Positions 1 through 12,432 of a stretch of DNA of 64,000 bases are shown piece by piece. The stretch spans positions 20,646,001 to 20,710,000 of the forward strand of contig NC_135773.1 of assembly GCF_028453695.1 (NCBI RefSeq), written 5' to 3'. Source of the DNA: Augochlora pura (taxonomy: Eukaryota > Arthropoda > Insecta > Hymenoptera > Halictidae). The notes beneath the pieces are model-generated. The model was not told the origin of the DNA. It saw only the letters and a list, made by a program, of their open reading frames with translations, and made no database searches. The first letter of the stretch is position 1. Every line of letters begins with the position of its first letter. The position numbers and the translations under genes were made by a program.

Positions 1-339
1 CTTTCTTACCCCGGCCCCCGAAACCGGGGACGATAAACGGCCGCGGGGCCGCACAGCGAGTCATGTATCTCGGAACAATTCATTTATTTCTATCGCCTCA
101 CGCCGCGTCGCGCCGCTTCGAACTTTGCCCACGATGCGGTAGGTACGGACATTTTATAACCCACCGTGACATTTTATTGTTCCGAGGGTTTCTGGAAGAA
201 TTTTTACGGCGACCGAGAAATCGGTGAACCTGTTCGCGTTGCAGCGTTGGGAACGCACCCTAATCTAGCCCACCAGGATTCTAGAGGTGTGGTGTGAACT
301 GTTTGCTGTAATTGTGGTTTGGTTTCAGTCATAATTTAC

Positions 340-653
340 TTCTGTTATAGTAATCTATATCATATTAACTTTGATCATAGTAGTCTATATTATATATAAT
401 TTACTTATGTTATACTAATCTATATTATATTAACTTATATCATAGTAGTCTATATCATATTAACTTCTATCATATCAGTCTATATTATATTAACTTCTAT
501 CATAGCAGTCTATATTATATTAACTTCTATCATAGCAGTCTATATTATATTAACTTCTATCATAACAGTCTATATTATATTAACTTCTATCATAGTAGTC
601 TATATTATATTAACTTCTATCATACTAATCTATATTATATTAATTTATACTAT
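340..653 (+). repeat. Tandem repeat, 30-bp unit, about ten copies
   Basis: Unit TATATTATATTAACTTCTAT followed by CATAGCAGTC. The inner copies (about 470-620) are nearly identical and the outer ones diverged, the usual minisatellite pattern. Confidence 0.92.
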
Positions 654-736
654 ACTCATCGAGTAAGACATGTTACGTTTTCCTATTAAAAGATAAACAA
701 AATAAAAGACAGGATTCTACGCAATTATAGTAAAAA

Positions 737-989
737 TTAACACTTTATCGACCGGTAGCCTACAAATCCCCCCCCCCCCCCCCCCCCATCGTTAGTCTGT
801 GAATCGGTTGCCATAGTAACTTTAATTTGTTATCTATTATTGAGATAAATGTGTTAAATTGTACTACAAGCGTCAATATTATTATATAAATTTTTAAATA
901 TTAAATACCTTTCGCGATTAATAAGATAAATAAAATCAAAATAGAAACGAAAATTTTTACGACCGAATGACCGGTCGATAAAGTGTTAA
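737..989 (+). mobile_element. TTAA element, TTAACACTTTATCGACCGGT family, copy 1
   Basis: Bounded by TTAACACTTTATCGACCGGT and ACCGGTCGATAAAGTGTTAA, a perfect 20-bp inverted repeat including TTAA. 253 bp long. Its interior matches 46944-47177 over most of its length. It contains a 20-base poly-C run at 768-787. Confidence 0.82.
768..787 (+). repeat. Poly-C run (20)
   Basis: Uninterrupted C tract inside the TTAA element at 737-989. Confidence 0.95.
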
Positions 990-1185
990 TAAGCGCGTTA
1001 CGAAACTGTAAACGTGCTCGAAGAATCTAAGGCTACCGTTGTACTATTATCAATTTACCATTAAAAGAAACTATTAAAAAAAACCATTAAAAGAGGCACT
1101 TAATTTTTCTGCAATTTCTGTTCCCGAAAGTTTTCCAAGCAAATTTTTATGTCGCATAAAGATCCGCAGTTCAGCGATTACAATA

Positions 1186-1320
1186 TTAACCCTTTGCACT
1201 CTGAAGCACCATTAAAATTGTTCTATCACACTTCAAAGCAATGTTTATACTAACAAAGTATGGATTTAAAAAATTCTTAATCGGATAAGAATCGGCGTAT
1301 CTCCACGAAGAGTGTAACGT
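1186..1320 (+). mobile_element. TTAA element, common family, 5' part only
   Basis: Begins TTAACCCTTTGCACTCTGAA followed by the family-like CACCATTAAAATTGTT. No matching right-hand inverted repeat is present, so the right limit is approximate. Confidence 0.5.
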
Positions 1321-2450
1321 GAAAGCACGATTCATCCGGAAAGCTGAAACCACGGGTTTTATAGATGCATTCTAAGGTACTATTTCTAGACGGCACGGCA
1401 ATGAATGGATATCAATCACCTAGGCACTAAGCCCTAGAGTATAGGCCCAGGCTACGGTAACAAAGTTAGATTCCGGATTCTAGATTCGAGATTCTATGGA
1501 GATTCTAGAGTATCCTAGTAGGTTCCTCGACCTTTTTTCTCTTCGGTCAGCCCCCTTTTCAAAGTTCTTATTCAGCGCCCCTTCGGGTGAGCTACCTGCA
1601 TTATAGAAGCTTCGAAGAGTTGTTCACCGGTCCATTCTCGAAAGACGAATTCGAACTTGAGGAGAGAAAATAGTTTTCACATTTCTTTAGCATCCAGTGA
1701 GAATAATACTCGACACATTGAGATATTTCTATAATTTCTAAAATTTCGCCTTATTTAAATGTATAAATAAAAATTACATCTGAAAATAATGGTATAAACG
1801 TCTAAAATATTTATAATCATTTTACTGACTGAAATCTGATTATTTCAATTACAGGGCGCAAGTTATCCCTAAACCATCAACTCCAGATTCTTTCAATTAA
1901 TTAACAGTTTGATAAACTTTCTATTGTATTATGCAGTAAACGCGCTCTACTATAAACACATTATGTATATTTATATTAAGTATTTATTCAATATAATCGA
2001 AAAATATCACGTTTTTAATTCACGTAATTTTGCCGTAGCGTTAAAAATCTGAAGATTGAAAAATGTATAAATGAAACTAAATAACGCGATGGATAAGAAC
2101 AAAATGAGACGGCCGGCCGCTCCAGCTTAGTTTCTTACATTTTATTTTCATTTTAGACTTTTGATTGTTATTGGCTTAGTTACGAGCTGAACAATAGACA
2201 TGATTAGAGTTGGAGCGGGCGGCCGAACCCCTTTGCTCCTCGCGTCGATTAATTTATTGATCTTCTCGTTTACCAATAGAAGCGAGTTTCGAGAGATCGT
2301 AGAAATATACGCTCGTGCGCATGATCGGCCGACCAGTTGGAGATTCACGGGAGCGCGTCTCATTCGTAGGTGTTTTTCGTTGATAATTTATAAACAAAGC
2401 CGCAGATCGCATTTTCGCTAAGGAAAAAGTTACTTGAAATGATCACAGTT

Positions 2451-2464
2451 CCCCCCCCCCCCCC
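2451..2464 (+). repeat. Poly-C run (14)
   Basis: Uninterrupted C tract next to the CAGGGTG hairpin at 2472. Confidence 0.95.
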
Positions 2465-2471
2465 ACATTTC

Positions 2472-2505
2472 CAGGGTGCGAGACATTTCTGGGACACCCT
2501 GTATA
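2472..2505. repeat. Minimal CAGGGTG/CACCCTG hairpin
   Basis: CAGGGTGCGAGACATTT is followed directly by CTGGGACACCCTGTATA; the ends are exact inverses. Probably a collapsed member of the same fold-back class as 59875-60035. Single ends with the GACACCCTGTATA type sequence also occur near 4757, 8310, 12635, 28433 and 38034. Confidence 0.45.
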
Positions 2506-2874
2506 TCAATTAAAACGCCCTTCTGTAATACCAATATTTAAACATTGAAATAAATCTTGCTACACGACACATGTAAACTATTTATCGCGCATAGGAATTT
2601 ATTAGCAGAATTTCAGAATATTGCTACATTGAGTTTAACTCATTATAATGATTAAAGACCATCATAAATATTTGTTAAACTCCTGCAGACGATATTGTAT
2701 TAATAATATTATATATTATATTATATATTAATAAAAGATCTGTAGCATAAATATCTGTGGTTTATTTATTAATGGCAAATAACAGTTGATTAATGTAGTT
2801 GAAATCGAGGAACAAAGGGTTAAGTAGCATTCGACTGTATGCGTATCATTAATACGTATTTTTATGTGTATAAT

Positions 2875-3114
2875 TTAACACGTTCGTCGCCGCGTCACCC
2901 ATATCTGAATGACGTTAATTTCTGACCAATTTTGAAAATCTATTTCTATTGCAATATATTCGAGCAAAATGAATTCGACTATGATTTTTCGAACGCGATA
3001 GAGATTCTAATGTCATAATGATAAATGTGAACTTGTTAGTTTTATTTTAATTAATTGAATTGCTTTAATTACGTGGGGATTTCAGTGTCCAATTGTCGGC
3101 GACGAACGTGTTAA
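2875..3114 (+). mobile_element. TTAA element, TTAACACGTTCGTCGCCG family
   Basis: A 240-bp element with a perfect 18-bp inverted repeat (TTAACACGTTCGTCGCCG at both ends, TTAA included). Directly inside the left end is a decayed palindrome, CGTCACCCATATCTGAATG plus ACG. A degraded relative occurs near 32417-32490. Confidence 0.78.
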
Positions 3115-3413
3115 TATGTATAATTAATACAATTATTCCTACGAATAAGTAAAGGGATATAAGTAAATAATCGATGATCAGGATTGAAAATAATTTCGTA
3201 ACAGGGTTTCACGGCGCGCGTACCGCGAGTCCAGCAGGTTTCCGATGTAACAATCAAAGACAACCGTTTCTTGTTGCCCTTAATAGAATTGAGTGTCACT
3301 CGTTTAACCCGCGGAAGACGAAAGAGTAGAGTGGCTCTTGAAATAATAAGCAGGCCCTTGTTAGGAGCGATCCCTCTTCCCAACACGATCCGTTCACGGG
3401 AATTCCGTCCAAA

Positions 3414-3491
3414 GTGTACGCTCCTCAGTGTGCAAGCGTACGCTCGTCAGTGTGAAAGTGTACGCTCGCCAGTGTGCAAGCGTACGCTTGT
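3414..3491 (+). repeat. Tandem repeat, 22-bp unit, 3.5 copies
   Basis: Unit GTGTACGCTCCTCAGTGTGC plus AA, starting at 3414, 3436, 3458 and 3480. It explains the open frames seen across this stretch. Confidence 0.9.
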
Positions 3492-3899
3492 GCATTTGTT
3501 TGCTCGGCTCCTTCGAAGGAATCGTTCACCGGCTCACGAATTTTCTACCTGTGCCCGCGCCATCCCAGGAATCTGAGAAGGATTTAAGAACACCCCTCCC
3601 GACTGCTTTCACAATTTTTTCTGTAATCTCCTCGCCCAGCTTTCGGTTTCCGCCTCTTTTCATTCGGCCGCGACTGGATCCCGTGCCTCGAGCTTGTTTC
3701 CATGAAAAACCGATTTATTCGATTTCTATGGAGTTCAGAGAACAATTTCCATTGAGAGTCGGTACGCGAGTCGGGTCATTTAAGCCTCCCAGGTAAGAGG
3801 GTTCATAAGAAGCTTGCACCAATGGCGTAGGCCGGGTGGTATAGATCTGATGATACAGTCTATTAAAACTTATATTATACACTGTTAATAATAATAATG

Positions 3900-4150
3900 A
3901 TATATAACAGTGTATAATACAAGCTTTAATAGGTTGTATTATTATATAATTGTATAATTGTATGTTTGCATAATTAGGTTATAATTGTTTAATACAATTG
4001 TATTATTATATAATTGTATAATTGTATGTTTATACAATTGTATAATTGTATGTTTGTACAATTGTATAATTGTATGATTGTAAAATTAGGTAATAATTGT
4101 TTAATACAATTGTATTATTACATAATTGTATGATTAGGTTATAATTGTTA
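3900..4150. repeat. AT-rich low-complexity repeat (TATAATTGTATAATTGTATG type)
   Basis: Irregular iterations of ATAATTGTATAATTGTATG and TAATACAATTGTATTATTA over about 250 bp, including several short palindromes. Confidence 0.8.
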
Positions 4151-4285
4151 ATTATTATTATTATTACACTGCGCGGTTCGTTATATAGAATGTCATTAAC
4201 TAAGTATTTTCTTCAGATGACTAGGTTATAAATGACGAAATATAGATAAATAAAAAAATATAGATATAAATATTGAAATATAGAG

Positions 4286-4440
4286 GTTAGGACGAAATTC
4301 GTAGAACTAAAGCGCCCTCTACCCCCTTCGAAAAGGGGTGGTTCTACGTGACAAAGTGTCACATAAGGTTTTTTCTTATTTTTTCACGTAGAATCACCGC
4401 CTTCTCAGTTGCCCTACGAATTCAGAACCACCACCCTGTG
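4286..4440 (-). repeat. Fold-back repeat, ACAGGGTGG family
   Basis: On the minus strand this reads CAGGGTGGTGGTTCTGAATT then CGTAG, with GATTCTACGTGAAAAAATAA further in. The left half is its approximate inverse (GGTTCTACGTGA at 4331), so the unit folds on itself. Related sequences begin near 13651, 17936 and 34093. Confidence 0.6.
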
Positions 4441-7087
4441 TACATTGTTGCATTAATTTACTTTATTAATTAGTTCTCTCTATATATTACAATTTTGTAA
4501 ATGATTAGCATGTATACATATAAATTGAAATATCTTTCGAAGCAATGGTATTTAACCGACCTTTGTCCATTTTTATAGGGGATGAAGAGTTACGTCGATC
4601 GATACGTGTATTCAAAACTATAAATATAGTATGATTTTAAGTAACAATAATGGAACAGTAACGAAAATAACAATTATATTCTATTTTTAATCGGTGCAAC
4701 GTTATTCGCGACATTCTTCGCATCCATTAAACGTTTCTGGTAATTGATTTAAACGGGACACCCTATATAGAATCGCGTGGACCACCTTGCGTCCATTTAT
4801 AATCACGCGCAATAGTTTAATAGATATTCTTCGTAATGGCTTCTCCCTCAATTAATTGATGACGAGATTCTGCTTTATCTATGCTACGGCCAATCGATTC
4901 GAAGAAAGAGAAGCTATAAAATCGTCGTTATCTGTGAAACAGAGGCCCTAGACGCTGTTGGGCAACAGCTTAAGAACGTTTTGAGAATTATAACTACCAA
5001 ACATTTCTATGCACCGTAATTACTCACTAAAATTTCACGAATGAATTTGACTGACCGACTTAAGTAACTGGTATTAATATCTGCTTTATTAAATGATTGG
5101 GATAGTATAAAAAAAAGGACTAGTCTAAAAAAGTTGGTATTACAAAGGACTAGTGTTGAAATATATCAGTTTCAATAGGTCTGTTTAATCATATTTTCTG
5201 AGAGATTATTTTCAATGAAACTGTATTATTATGTAGACCAAGTGCAATTCTATCGTTTCTGTTTAAAACGATTATTTCTTTTGGAGCGAAGTTATGTAAT
5301 GACTGCAAGCACTTTCGTTAAAGTTTCGTGCACTGAGTAGTAAATATTATATAGTATATGATTGTGGAAAATATAAGCAGATTATATTTAATTAGAAAAA
5401 AGAAAACTATAAGCTATGATTGATATACAATAAATACCGCGAAAGAAACTGCAACTAAATTATAACCGACACGACAACTCAAAGCGCTCTTTACTCATCG
5501 ACTTCCAGCTCAATTCTGCCCGCGCTTCTTGAAAACGAAAAACCGTTACTTGATCGCCACCACACATCCATCAACGAACGCGTTGCCAACGCAGCGGCAG
5601 GCTTCGCTCGCTCTCTTTGATCTCGCTCGCGGCAGAACAATGTCTTGGCACTGTTACATTGTTACATTGTAAATGCCGTGTAACTGCACCTTCCACATTA
5701 CGATACTACATTATATTACTATATGATATGTAGTAGCACAAGCGATTCTTTTCATTACGAGGAACAAAGAATATTATTTACCAACTAAATTATAGCTGCG
5801 TTAATTAACAGCGAATTTATAGTCGAATAACATCTCAACATTTTCGCTCTTTTTAGGTTTCTAACGTGTAGAATATTGCGACAGAAAGACATATTTAAAT
5901 AATAAAAAAAATAACGTTACAACGTAGTATTTATAAAGAAGTTGATAGATTGTAAAACAGATCCGAGAATTGCTAAAATTATCCGAGAAAATAGCGCAGA
6001 AGCGGAAGACTCGCGGAGCAAAGGTGAATTTCTCGAAACTTCCTCCCCCCTCCCCCCAACCCCCGATTAACTTTTCCAAAGAAAACTTTCAGTCCGCGAA
6101 TGCTGTTGGCTACAAACAGAAGCTCGCTTCCATGCACCGGAATGCTTAGCATAAATACCGGCTGCGCCTCGATTGAAATAGCAGCGCTGACTGTACTCTA
6201 ATCAGGGCCTCCCCGCAAACTTCGCGAACTTCAAAGCACGGCGACTTCCGAGTCGCGCGGTGAATCGGTGAGAATCGGGCCGGAATCGGGCGAGCGAGAC
6301 GACGGAGTCGCGACGAATCGTCGGATTCCGTCGGCAACGGGCGACGGAGAATCAATCTATTAAACAAACCCCATTCATCTTCCACGCGACACGCTATTAA
6401 TACCGCGTGACTCGTTAATCAAGACCCGAAAATAGCTTTGCTAAACGCGGAATCCAATTACGGGGATCCGAGATTGCCTAAGTTTAAGCACGGTTCCGCG
6501 AATCGGCGAACACGAGAGTTGATTATCCAATTAACTCCGCGAGGGCCTAGGCACGGGCACGCAGTGCGCGCGCGCGCGCGGCGTACACAGGCTACAAAAT
6601 ATCGGCCCTAAAATTACATACGGCCATCCATCGCGCCATTACCGGTCCAGCTATTTGTTTTGCGCCACGGCGCGCCTGTTCGCAGGGGCCCCGCTACAAG
6701 ACAGCCAGAAGTGGCTGAAACGCGACACCCTTTAATCTTTCTCATTATGTTATAATAGAATCCCTTTGTGCCGTGATTGCATATCGGAGGGGCGAGAGCG
6801 CCCACGGCGTATGCCACCGCCACGGTGTTGCACAGCGTTCGCACGGCGCGATACGATTTTAGGTGGATTGGGTGCGATAAGGTAGATGTGTATCCGTCAC
6901 GGCAAGTCGGAGCTTCTTCACGTTATTATTAATTATTGGGTAACCGGAAGGTTCGTGCCGATTTTCGGTAGGTAGCGTGAGAGACCTGACTGTATATATC
7001 AGAATTGTTGAAAACAAATGACATGGGTACATATTCTAAAAGAGATAACTTCAGCCATATTTGGAAAAAAGGACACTGAAATAGGAG

Positions 7088-7190
7088 ATAATAAAATTAA
7101 AAGGGATCTAATAAAAATAAATAGAAAATAATAGAATTGAAAAAGGATCTAATAAAATTAAATAGAGAATAATAAAATGAAGGAGGGTCC
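7088..7190 (+). repeat. Tandem repeat, ~40-bp unit, 2.5 copies
   Basis: ATAATAAAATTAAAAGGGAT and related starts at 7088, 7128 and 7169; purine-rich, imperfect. Confidence 0.75.
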
Positions 7191-8696
7191 AAGAAAAGCA
7201 AGCAGAAGAAATGAAAACAAATTATAAAAGGAGAAAATTGACGAAATAGAAACTACGGAGAAAGAAACAAGAATAACGCGAAAGAGCGAAGCAAGAAAAA
7301 TTATCATTATAAAACTTTGCATGTTACATCGCAAAAATGTTCAAACATCACAAAGTATAATATAGAAACCAAAGTATAATGTAATATTACTCCGACTGCG
7401 AGTCGGGCTTCTAAGGGTGTTAAAGGATCCATTAAAAGTCGTACATTTTTTATACGAGACTTTAAACCTATTCGAGTCAGGGTGCATCCAACCCTACGGC
7501 GAGGCGTGGCGTAGCACGGTGCCAACGCGACGGACCTCGCAATCTCATTCGCAGAGAAGAGGAATCCCGTCAAGATCATCCGGCCAGCACTTTCGCCCGC
7601 GGTGACAGCGTTAATTTGAACAGCGTGCGGCAAACGAACCCCCCGGGGGACGAAATAAGGTCTGACGTTTCGGTGGACGGGGTCCAATTTCGAAACGGAA
7701 ATCTGCGAAGACGCGGCTCGTCGCGCGTCTTGGCGCCTGCTACAGAGTGTCAGAAAATTAAACGGGGGTCCGGCGAACAGCTACAGAACGGTTCATTATG
7801 TCGGCAACAAAGTTAGTTCGGGGGTGGTTTTAGCCGCATACTGACGATTTCACGCGTTTATGAAAATAATAACGACGCGAAATACAAAACGGAAGAACAC
7901 CGGGAGAATAAAAGGATACGGCCGTGTTTGTTTCCAATCATTTAAACTACCAAGGGAAGAAATATATTTTTAGTGAATTCTCACTTCTTGATATCGATTT
8001 GCAGTCTAGACAGAATCGTTTTATATTAAATGAACGCGTCGCGGTCGCGTCGAAGTAAAAATAACTTCTTGAAATGGAGCTACCTAAATCTACCGAGTCC
8101 TGTAAAAGTAACTGCGCCACTTTATACCGTTGAAATGATCGTATTTATTTAAACTTTTCGTCATCGTATGCTTGGATTAAGGGGTTTCATTCGTTGACAA
8201 TTCGACGAGCAATCTGTGAAAAGAGTCTTCTTAATTTCACCAACTTTCGAAGAAGATATTGGAAATCGATGACTTCGACGGTTTTCGTACGTCGTGGCGT
8301 GTCAGTTTGCGACACCCTGTAGATTTGGATACCTAGAATGTAACGTTCCCACGTACGAGATATGAGGAACGGCCGCGATGGAGCCGAACCGGATCCGACC
8401 GGGAAACTCAAATCAGCTGGCATATTTTTCCGTTCGAGACAGCTGACGTGTATTTCTGGAAGGATCGAAATAATTAACGAAGATTGACGGCGCCCCAGTG
8501 CAGCCTCGGAAATATTTGACCATTTTTCTTCGGTTTCTGTTTCGCGCCGCATCGACGGTGCATTTCATTAACGTATATTTTTAGTTGAAGCGACGGAATT
8601 ATTCCTGCCGGGTCATTTTATTCCAGCATTATGGCATTATTTCACGTACAATAAAATAACGAAGAAACATGCGTTATGTGTTTGGCAAATGAATCT

Positions 8697-8853
8697 CGAT
8701 TGTTATTATCGATCTGATTGTTATTATTTGGCTCTAACTTATTTGATTTTTATTAGTTGGTTCTAACTTATTAGATTTTTATTATTTGGTTCTAGCTTAT
8801 TAGATTGTTATTATTTGGTTCTAGCTTATTAGATTGTTATTATTTAGTTCTAA
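8697..8853 (+). repeat. Tandem repeat, 29-bp unit, about five copies
   Basis: Unit TGGTTCTAGCTTATTAGATT plus GTTATTATT; copies increasingly alike towards the right. Confidence 0.88.
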
Positions 8854-11108
8854 TATTGTCTGTTCATTTTACGATAAAGATATTATAACAAATGTTTCAT
8901 TATTCTTATAATTAAATTAATTAATTAAAAACGCCGTAATACAAGTATTCTCTGCGTATGATACAACGGTTTGATTTCAATTTTTAATACCGTTGAAAAA
9001 TCCGTTAATTTCGTTACAGAGGGATTAAAATATTCAGTTTGCAACGTTAACAATGTAGGGCGGGGAACACGGCGTTTCGAGTGCCGAGAAAATTTCGATC
9101 AATAAAAATACTTTACATATGTATGTAGGCCGTGTGCAACATGCCTATCGAAATCGTGTAACAATTTACATGTAAAAATTATTCATTCGACGCCAACGTA
9201 CAATTTGTAATTTATTCAAGGTAATCAAGTTACGTTTGCTCTTCCTGTGTAGACTTTTGCAATGCACGCGCGCGCGCCCCCTTTCGTTCTTACGTTGCGT
9301 TACATGATCTTTTGCATAATTGTCCAATATATTTGCCAACGCGTTTTCTCCGGCTTGCTAACATCTTGTTGACATTCCGAGCGACAACAGTGGGTGATTT
9401 TCATTGCTTCGGATATGTTAAACGCAAATACGAAGATCTAATCTTTGTGATGTTAATCCGTGTTTCTTTTATCTGTTATTATTATTACTAATAATTTATG
9501 TATATGTATACTTCAAGTGTGGAAATGTGGTAGCAGAAATATAAAAACCTAGAAATTTTGATACAGTAGCTGTCATAATACAAAAAGAATATTGCAATTT
9601 GTTGGACAGTATAATTAGTAATTTAATATGTTGCTACTTCTATATTTTAGTTTTTGAGATGTAATTTAAAATTTGTTTCTGCTTCACTGTTTTTTATTCC
9701 TTGTTAATACTCGCGAGGCTTAATTTAATCAATTTCAATAATTCGACAATTACTAAGATCTTACTTATTTTTATTTTATTTAAACTCCGGGTGATAAGTA
9801 TTGTTACTCTGCTATCTGGTTTTTGTCAATTAATTGAAATTCTAAACTATAGATGACGTATTAGAAAACTTCCGGCAAACAAATTGTCAAGTTAATTCTA
9901 ACGACGAAACGAAACGACCGCGATATGTCTTTTGCAAAGATCTCTCCATTGTCAGTTTCGACAATAGAAGATTACAATACAATACGTAACGTGGACAATT
10001 GTTTTCATAAGGCAAGACTGCAATTGGAATCAAGGCTGCCCGACGAAGTATTATTTCCGATATGCGATCAATTGTTTGCTGTCGAGTGCAAAGATTATTT
10101 AAAATAATTATACGATTTCCTAATCAACGATAACTAGCTCTAAAATTACATTTTAATTACAGAAGTCGATCATGTAACATAACAAAGCTATGTGGGTCGT
10201 TTTCAACAGTAGATTCGCCGAACGCGTCGTTTCGACACGGTTTAAATGATTTAATTCGCGAAAACGTATTATTTACATTTTTGTCCTAGGCAGAAACAGT
10301 CGAAGAACATACTTTTTTAATTTCTCCGTCGTTCCAACAAATCGCAATCATTGTAAAATGCACTCGTTGTCTAGCAAACTGAATTCTCTAATATCTATCT
10401 TCTATTTTGTTATATTAATTTTGGTCATTTTATTATTTAGAAAATAATCGCTAACACGGTATGGTATATAGCATTCCGTACGAAGCAAAATTCCAAAAGC
10501 GTCCGAACGTTTTTGTAGCCAAATGTACGTTCCCGGCAACTAAATTACCTACAAGCGTAATATACGTATACATTTCGATGCATGAGGGGGGGAAGCAATG
10601 AATTTGGCAATGCTGCTATAAAAAAAAAAGAACGCAGAGGCACCGTAATAATCGTTGAAGCACAGCCGCGTCCGAATATTAATACGAGTCATTACGTCGT
10701 AAATGTGTCGTAAACTGTGATTGGTAAGCCGGAATCCAATTTCATTCTAAAATAAGGAATTTTTCTTCATTACGAGAGCTTACATTCTATCAGCCCGTCG
10801 ACTGGCTCGCGATTTCACAGCTGTTAAAATCGCATGAATATATATTGTTAATAACGCAGCCGTCGCAGAATACATCGCGCTGCGGATTACCATAATAAAA
10901 TATTTTATTCGCTGAAATTCTATGGCCTCTGTGACACATATTGTTTTATACGAATTGTGACGAATCTATTATTAAACGCAGCGTTTCAAATATTTTATAA
11001 ATGTTATTCGGTTCTGAAAATTATCAGAGAAAATTTGTATGTTTTCGTTAACATCTATTTATTTGTATTTTCGCTAATATTATTAACGATGTCGAAGATT
11101 GTAAGAGA

Positions 11109-11352
11109 TTAACCCTTTGCGGTCGAATGACGACTCTCGGGCGCCTCTAAAAATTATCATGCCACGTTTGAAAATAATCTTTATCTTTACTAATATTTAC
11201 AAAATCGTTAAGAGCTATTATCTGTTACATAAGTGATAAAATTCCATTTTATAATGTATAAAATGCTCCAGGTTATATGAAATGGAAACACTGTCAGTCT
11301 GAAGAAATATTTTGGATTTCCAGCTAAAATGGCTCCGACTGCAAAGGGTTAA
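11109..11352 (-). mobile_element. TTAA element, common family
   Basis: A 244-bp element bounded by TTAACCCTTTGCGGTCGA and CCGACTGCAAAGGGTTAA. Its interior reads as the reverse complement of the copy at 36757-37005; both carry the segment ACGTGGCATGATAATTTT in that orientation, so the two insertions lie in opposite directions. Confidence 0.8.
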
Positions 11353-11646
11353 CACGTTCCGTGCCGAGCTGTAATAGGTTTTTCCCCCAGTGCCATTTTT
11401 CCTATACACGAACCCAAACCCCGCCATTAGTCTAAGTAACTTTACTTGTCTCTAGATTTAAAGTAGCATTAAGTGCGAAAAAAAAAGCCATAGCTTAAGA
11501 TTGCGCGTGCTCGAGGCAGAGCCATTAATCTAATTCTTAATTTTGAGTTGTAATAACCGTTTGTACGTTTAGGTTTATTGTACCCTTGTATATATATTTA
11601 TAATTGTTTTTCTTGGCACAATAAACGTTCGTTATAAAAAAAAAAA
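11350..11646 (+). other. Possible retroposed transcript end (AATAAA plus A-tract)
   Basis: AATAAA at 11620-11625 is followed ten bases later by an 11-12 base A run (11635-11646), the layout of a polyadenylated copy. The sequence upstream has no recognisable gene, and target-site duplications were not found. The left limit is arbitrary. Confidence 0.3.
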
Positions 11647-12189
11647 CTCTTCATTCTGGTCAATTCAAGCTTTAAAAATCAATATATTATGTTTATTTAT
11701 CAATTATTGTCAATACAACTATGAAACAGACTTATCATGGATCCATTCTTTTGGTGGAAATTATTTCTTGGATGCTAACTTGTCATAAAATATATTTTTA
11801 ACGCATTTAAGCGTGTACCACCGGTGGAACGCGTTGCGCGGAATCTGTTAAAGGAGAATTTGAGATCAAACTAAGAAAGAAGTTACTTTCTAAATAAATC
11901 CGTAATGATGTCGATACGATACCTGCTGATATTACGTACATTGTTTAGCAGCATTGGGGGTAATATGGGGTACGTGACTAGTGGTACGGACAACAAACTG
12001 TTATAGTGCAGCTGGCAGCTCGTTTACCTGAGATGAAGCACACCTGACCTGATTATCACGTTTACATTGAAGACATTATTCTGTACGAAACCACACGCTA
12101 AAATATCCTGACAAATTTTAAGGAGGAATATCTTTTGAAAAATCGAACCAGGCGACATGTCAATTTTAACGAGATGTCGGAGAACTAGT

Positions 12190-12432
12190 TTAACCCTCTT
12201 AGTACCGAACAACGATATATCGTTGTTGGCTATTGTTGGAAAGATAGTTTTCTTAATATTTTTATTAAACGACTATTTCATTTCTTATTTCTTCTTCCTT
12301 TTTAAATTTGTTATTTATCAGGTTTTTCAAAATTCTTGCAATTTCTTTCCGAAACTTTATCAAACTTCGTCAAACGAGTTTTAAACATTTCGCTCAGATA
12401 CAGACTCTTTTGGCCGGTACTAAGAGGGTTAA
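12190..12432 (+). mobile_element. TTAA element, TTAACCCTCTTAGTACCG family
   Basis: A 243-bp element with a perfect 18-bp inverted repeat, TTAACCCTCTTAGTACCG, at both ends. Immediately inside the left end is the perfect 20-bp palindrome AACAACGATATATCGTTGTT (12208-12227). Confidence 0.8.

Noticed and set aside
1..60. Possible minus-strand splice donor (GGTAAG at about 5-10) suggesting a further phosphatase exon
   Set aside because: The upstream GC-rich sequence does not encode any PAP2 motif in any frame; a chance GTAAG.
6560..6585. Run of GC dinucleotides near 6564-6580
   Set aside because: Simple sequence only; no Z-DNA or promoter claim can be supported.
7417..7816. Overlapping frames in both directions around 7.3-7.8 kb
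   Set aside because: Frames are open on both strands in a GC-richer block; no domain, no splice-bounded exon.
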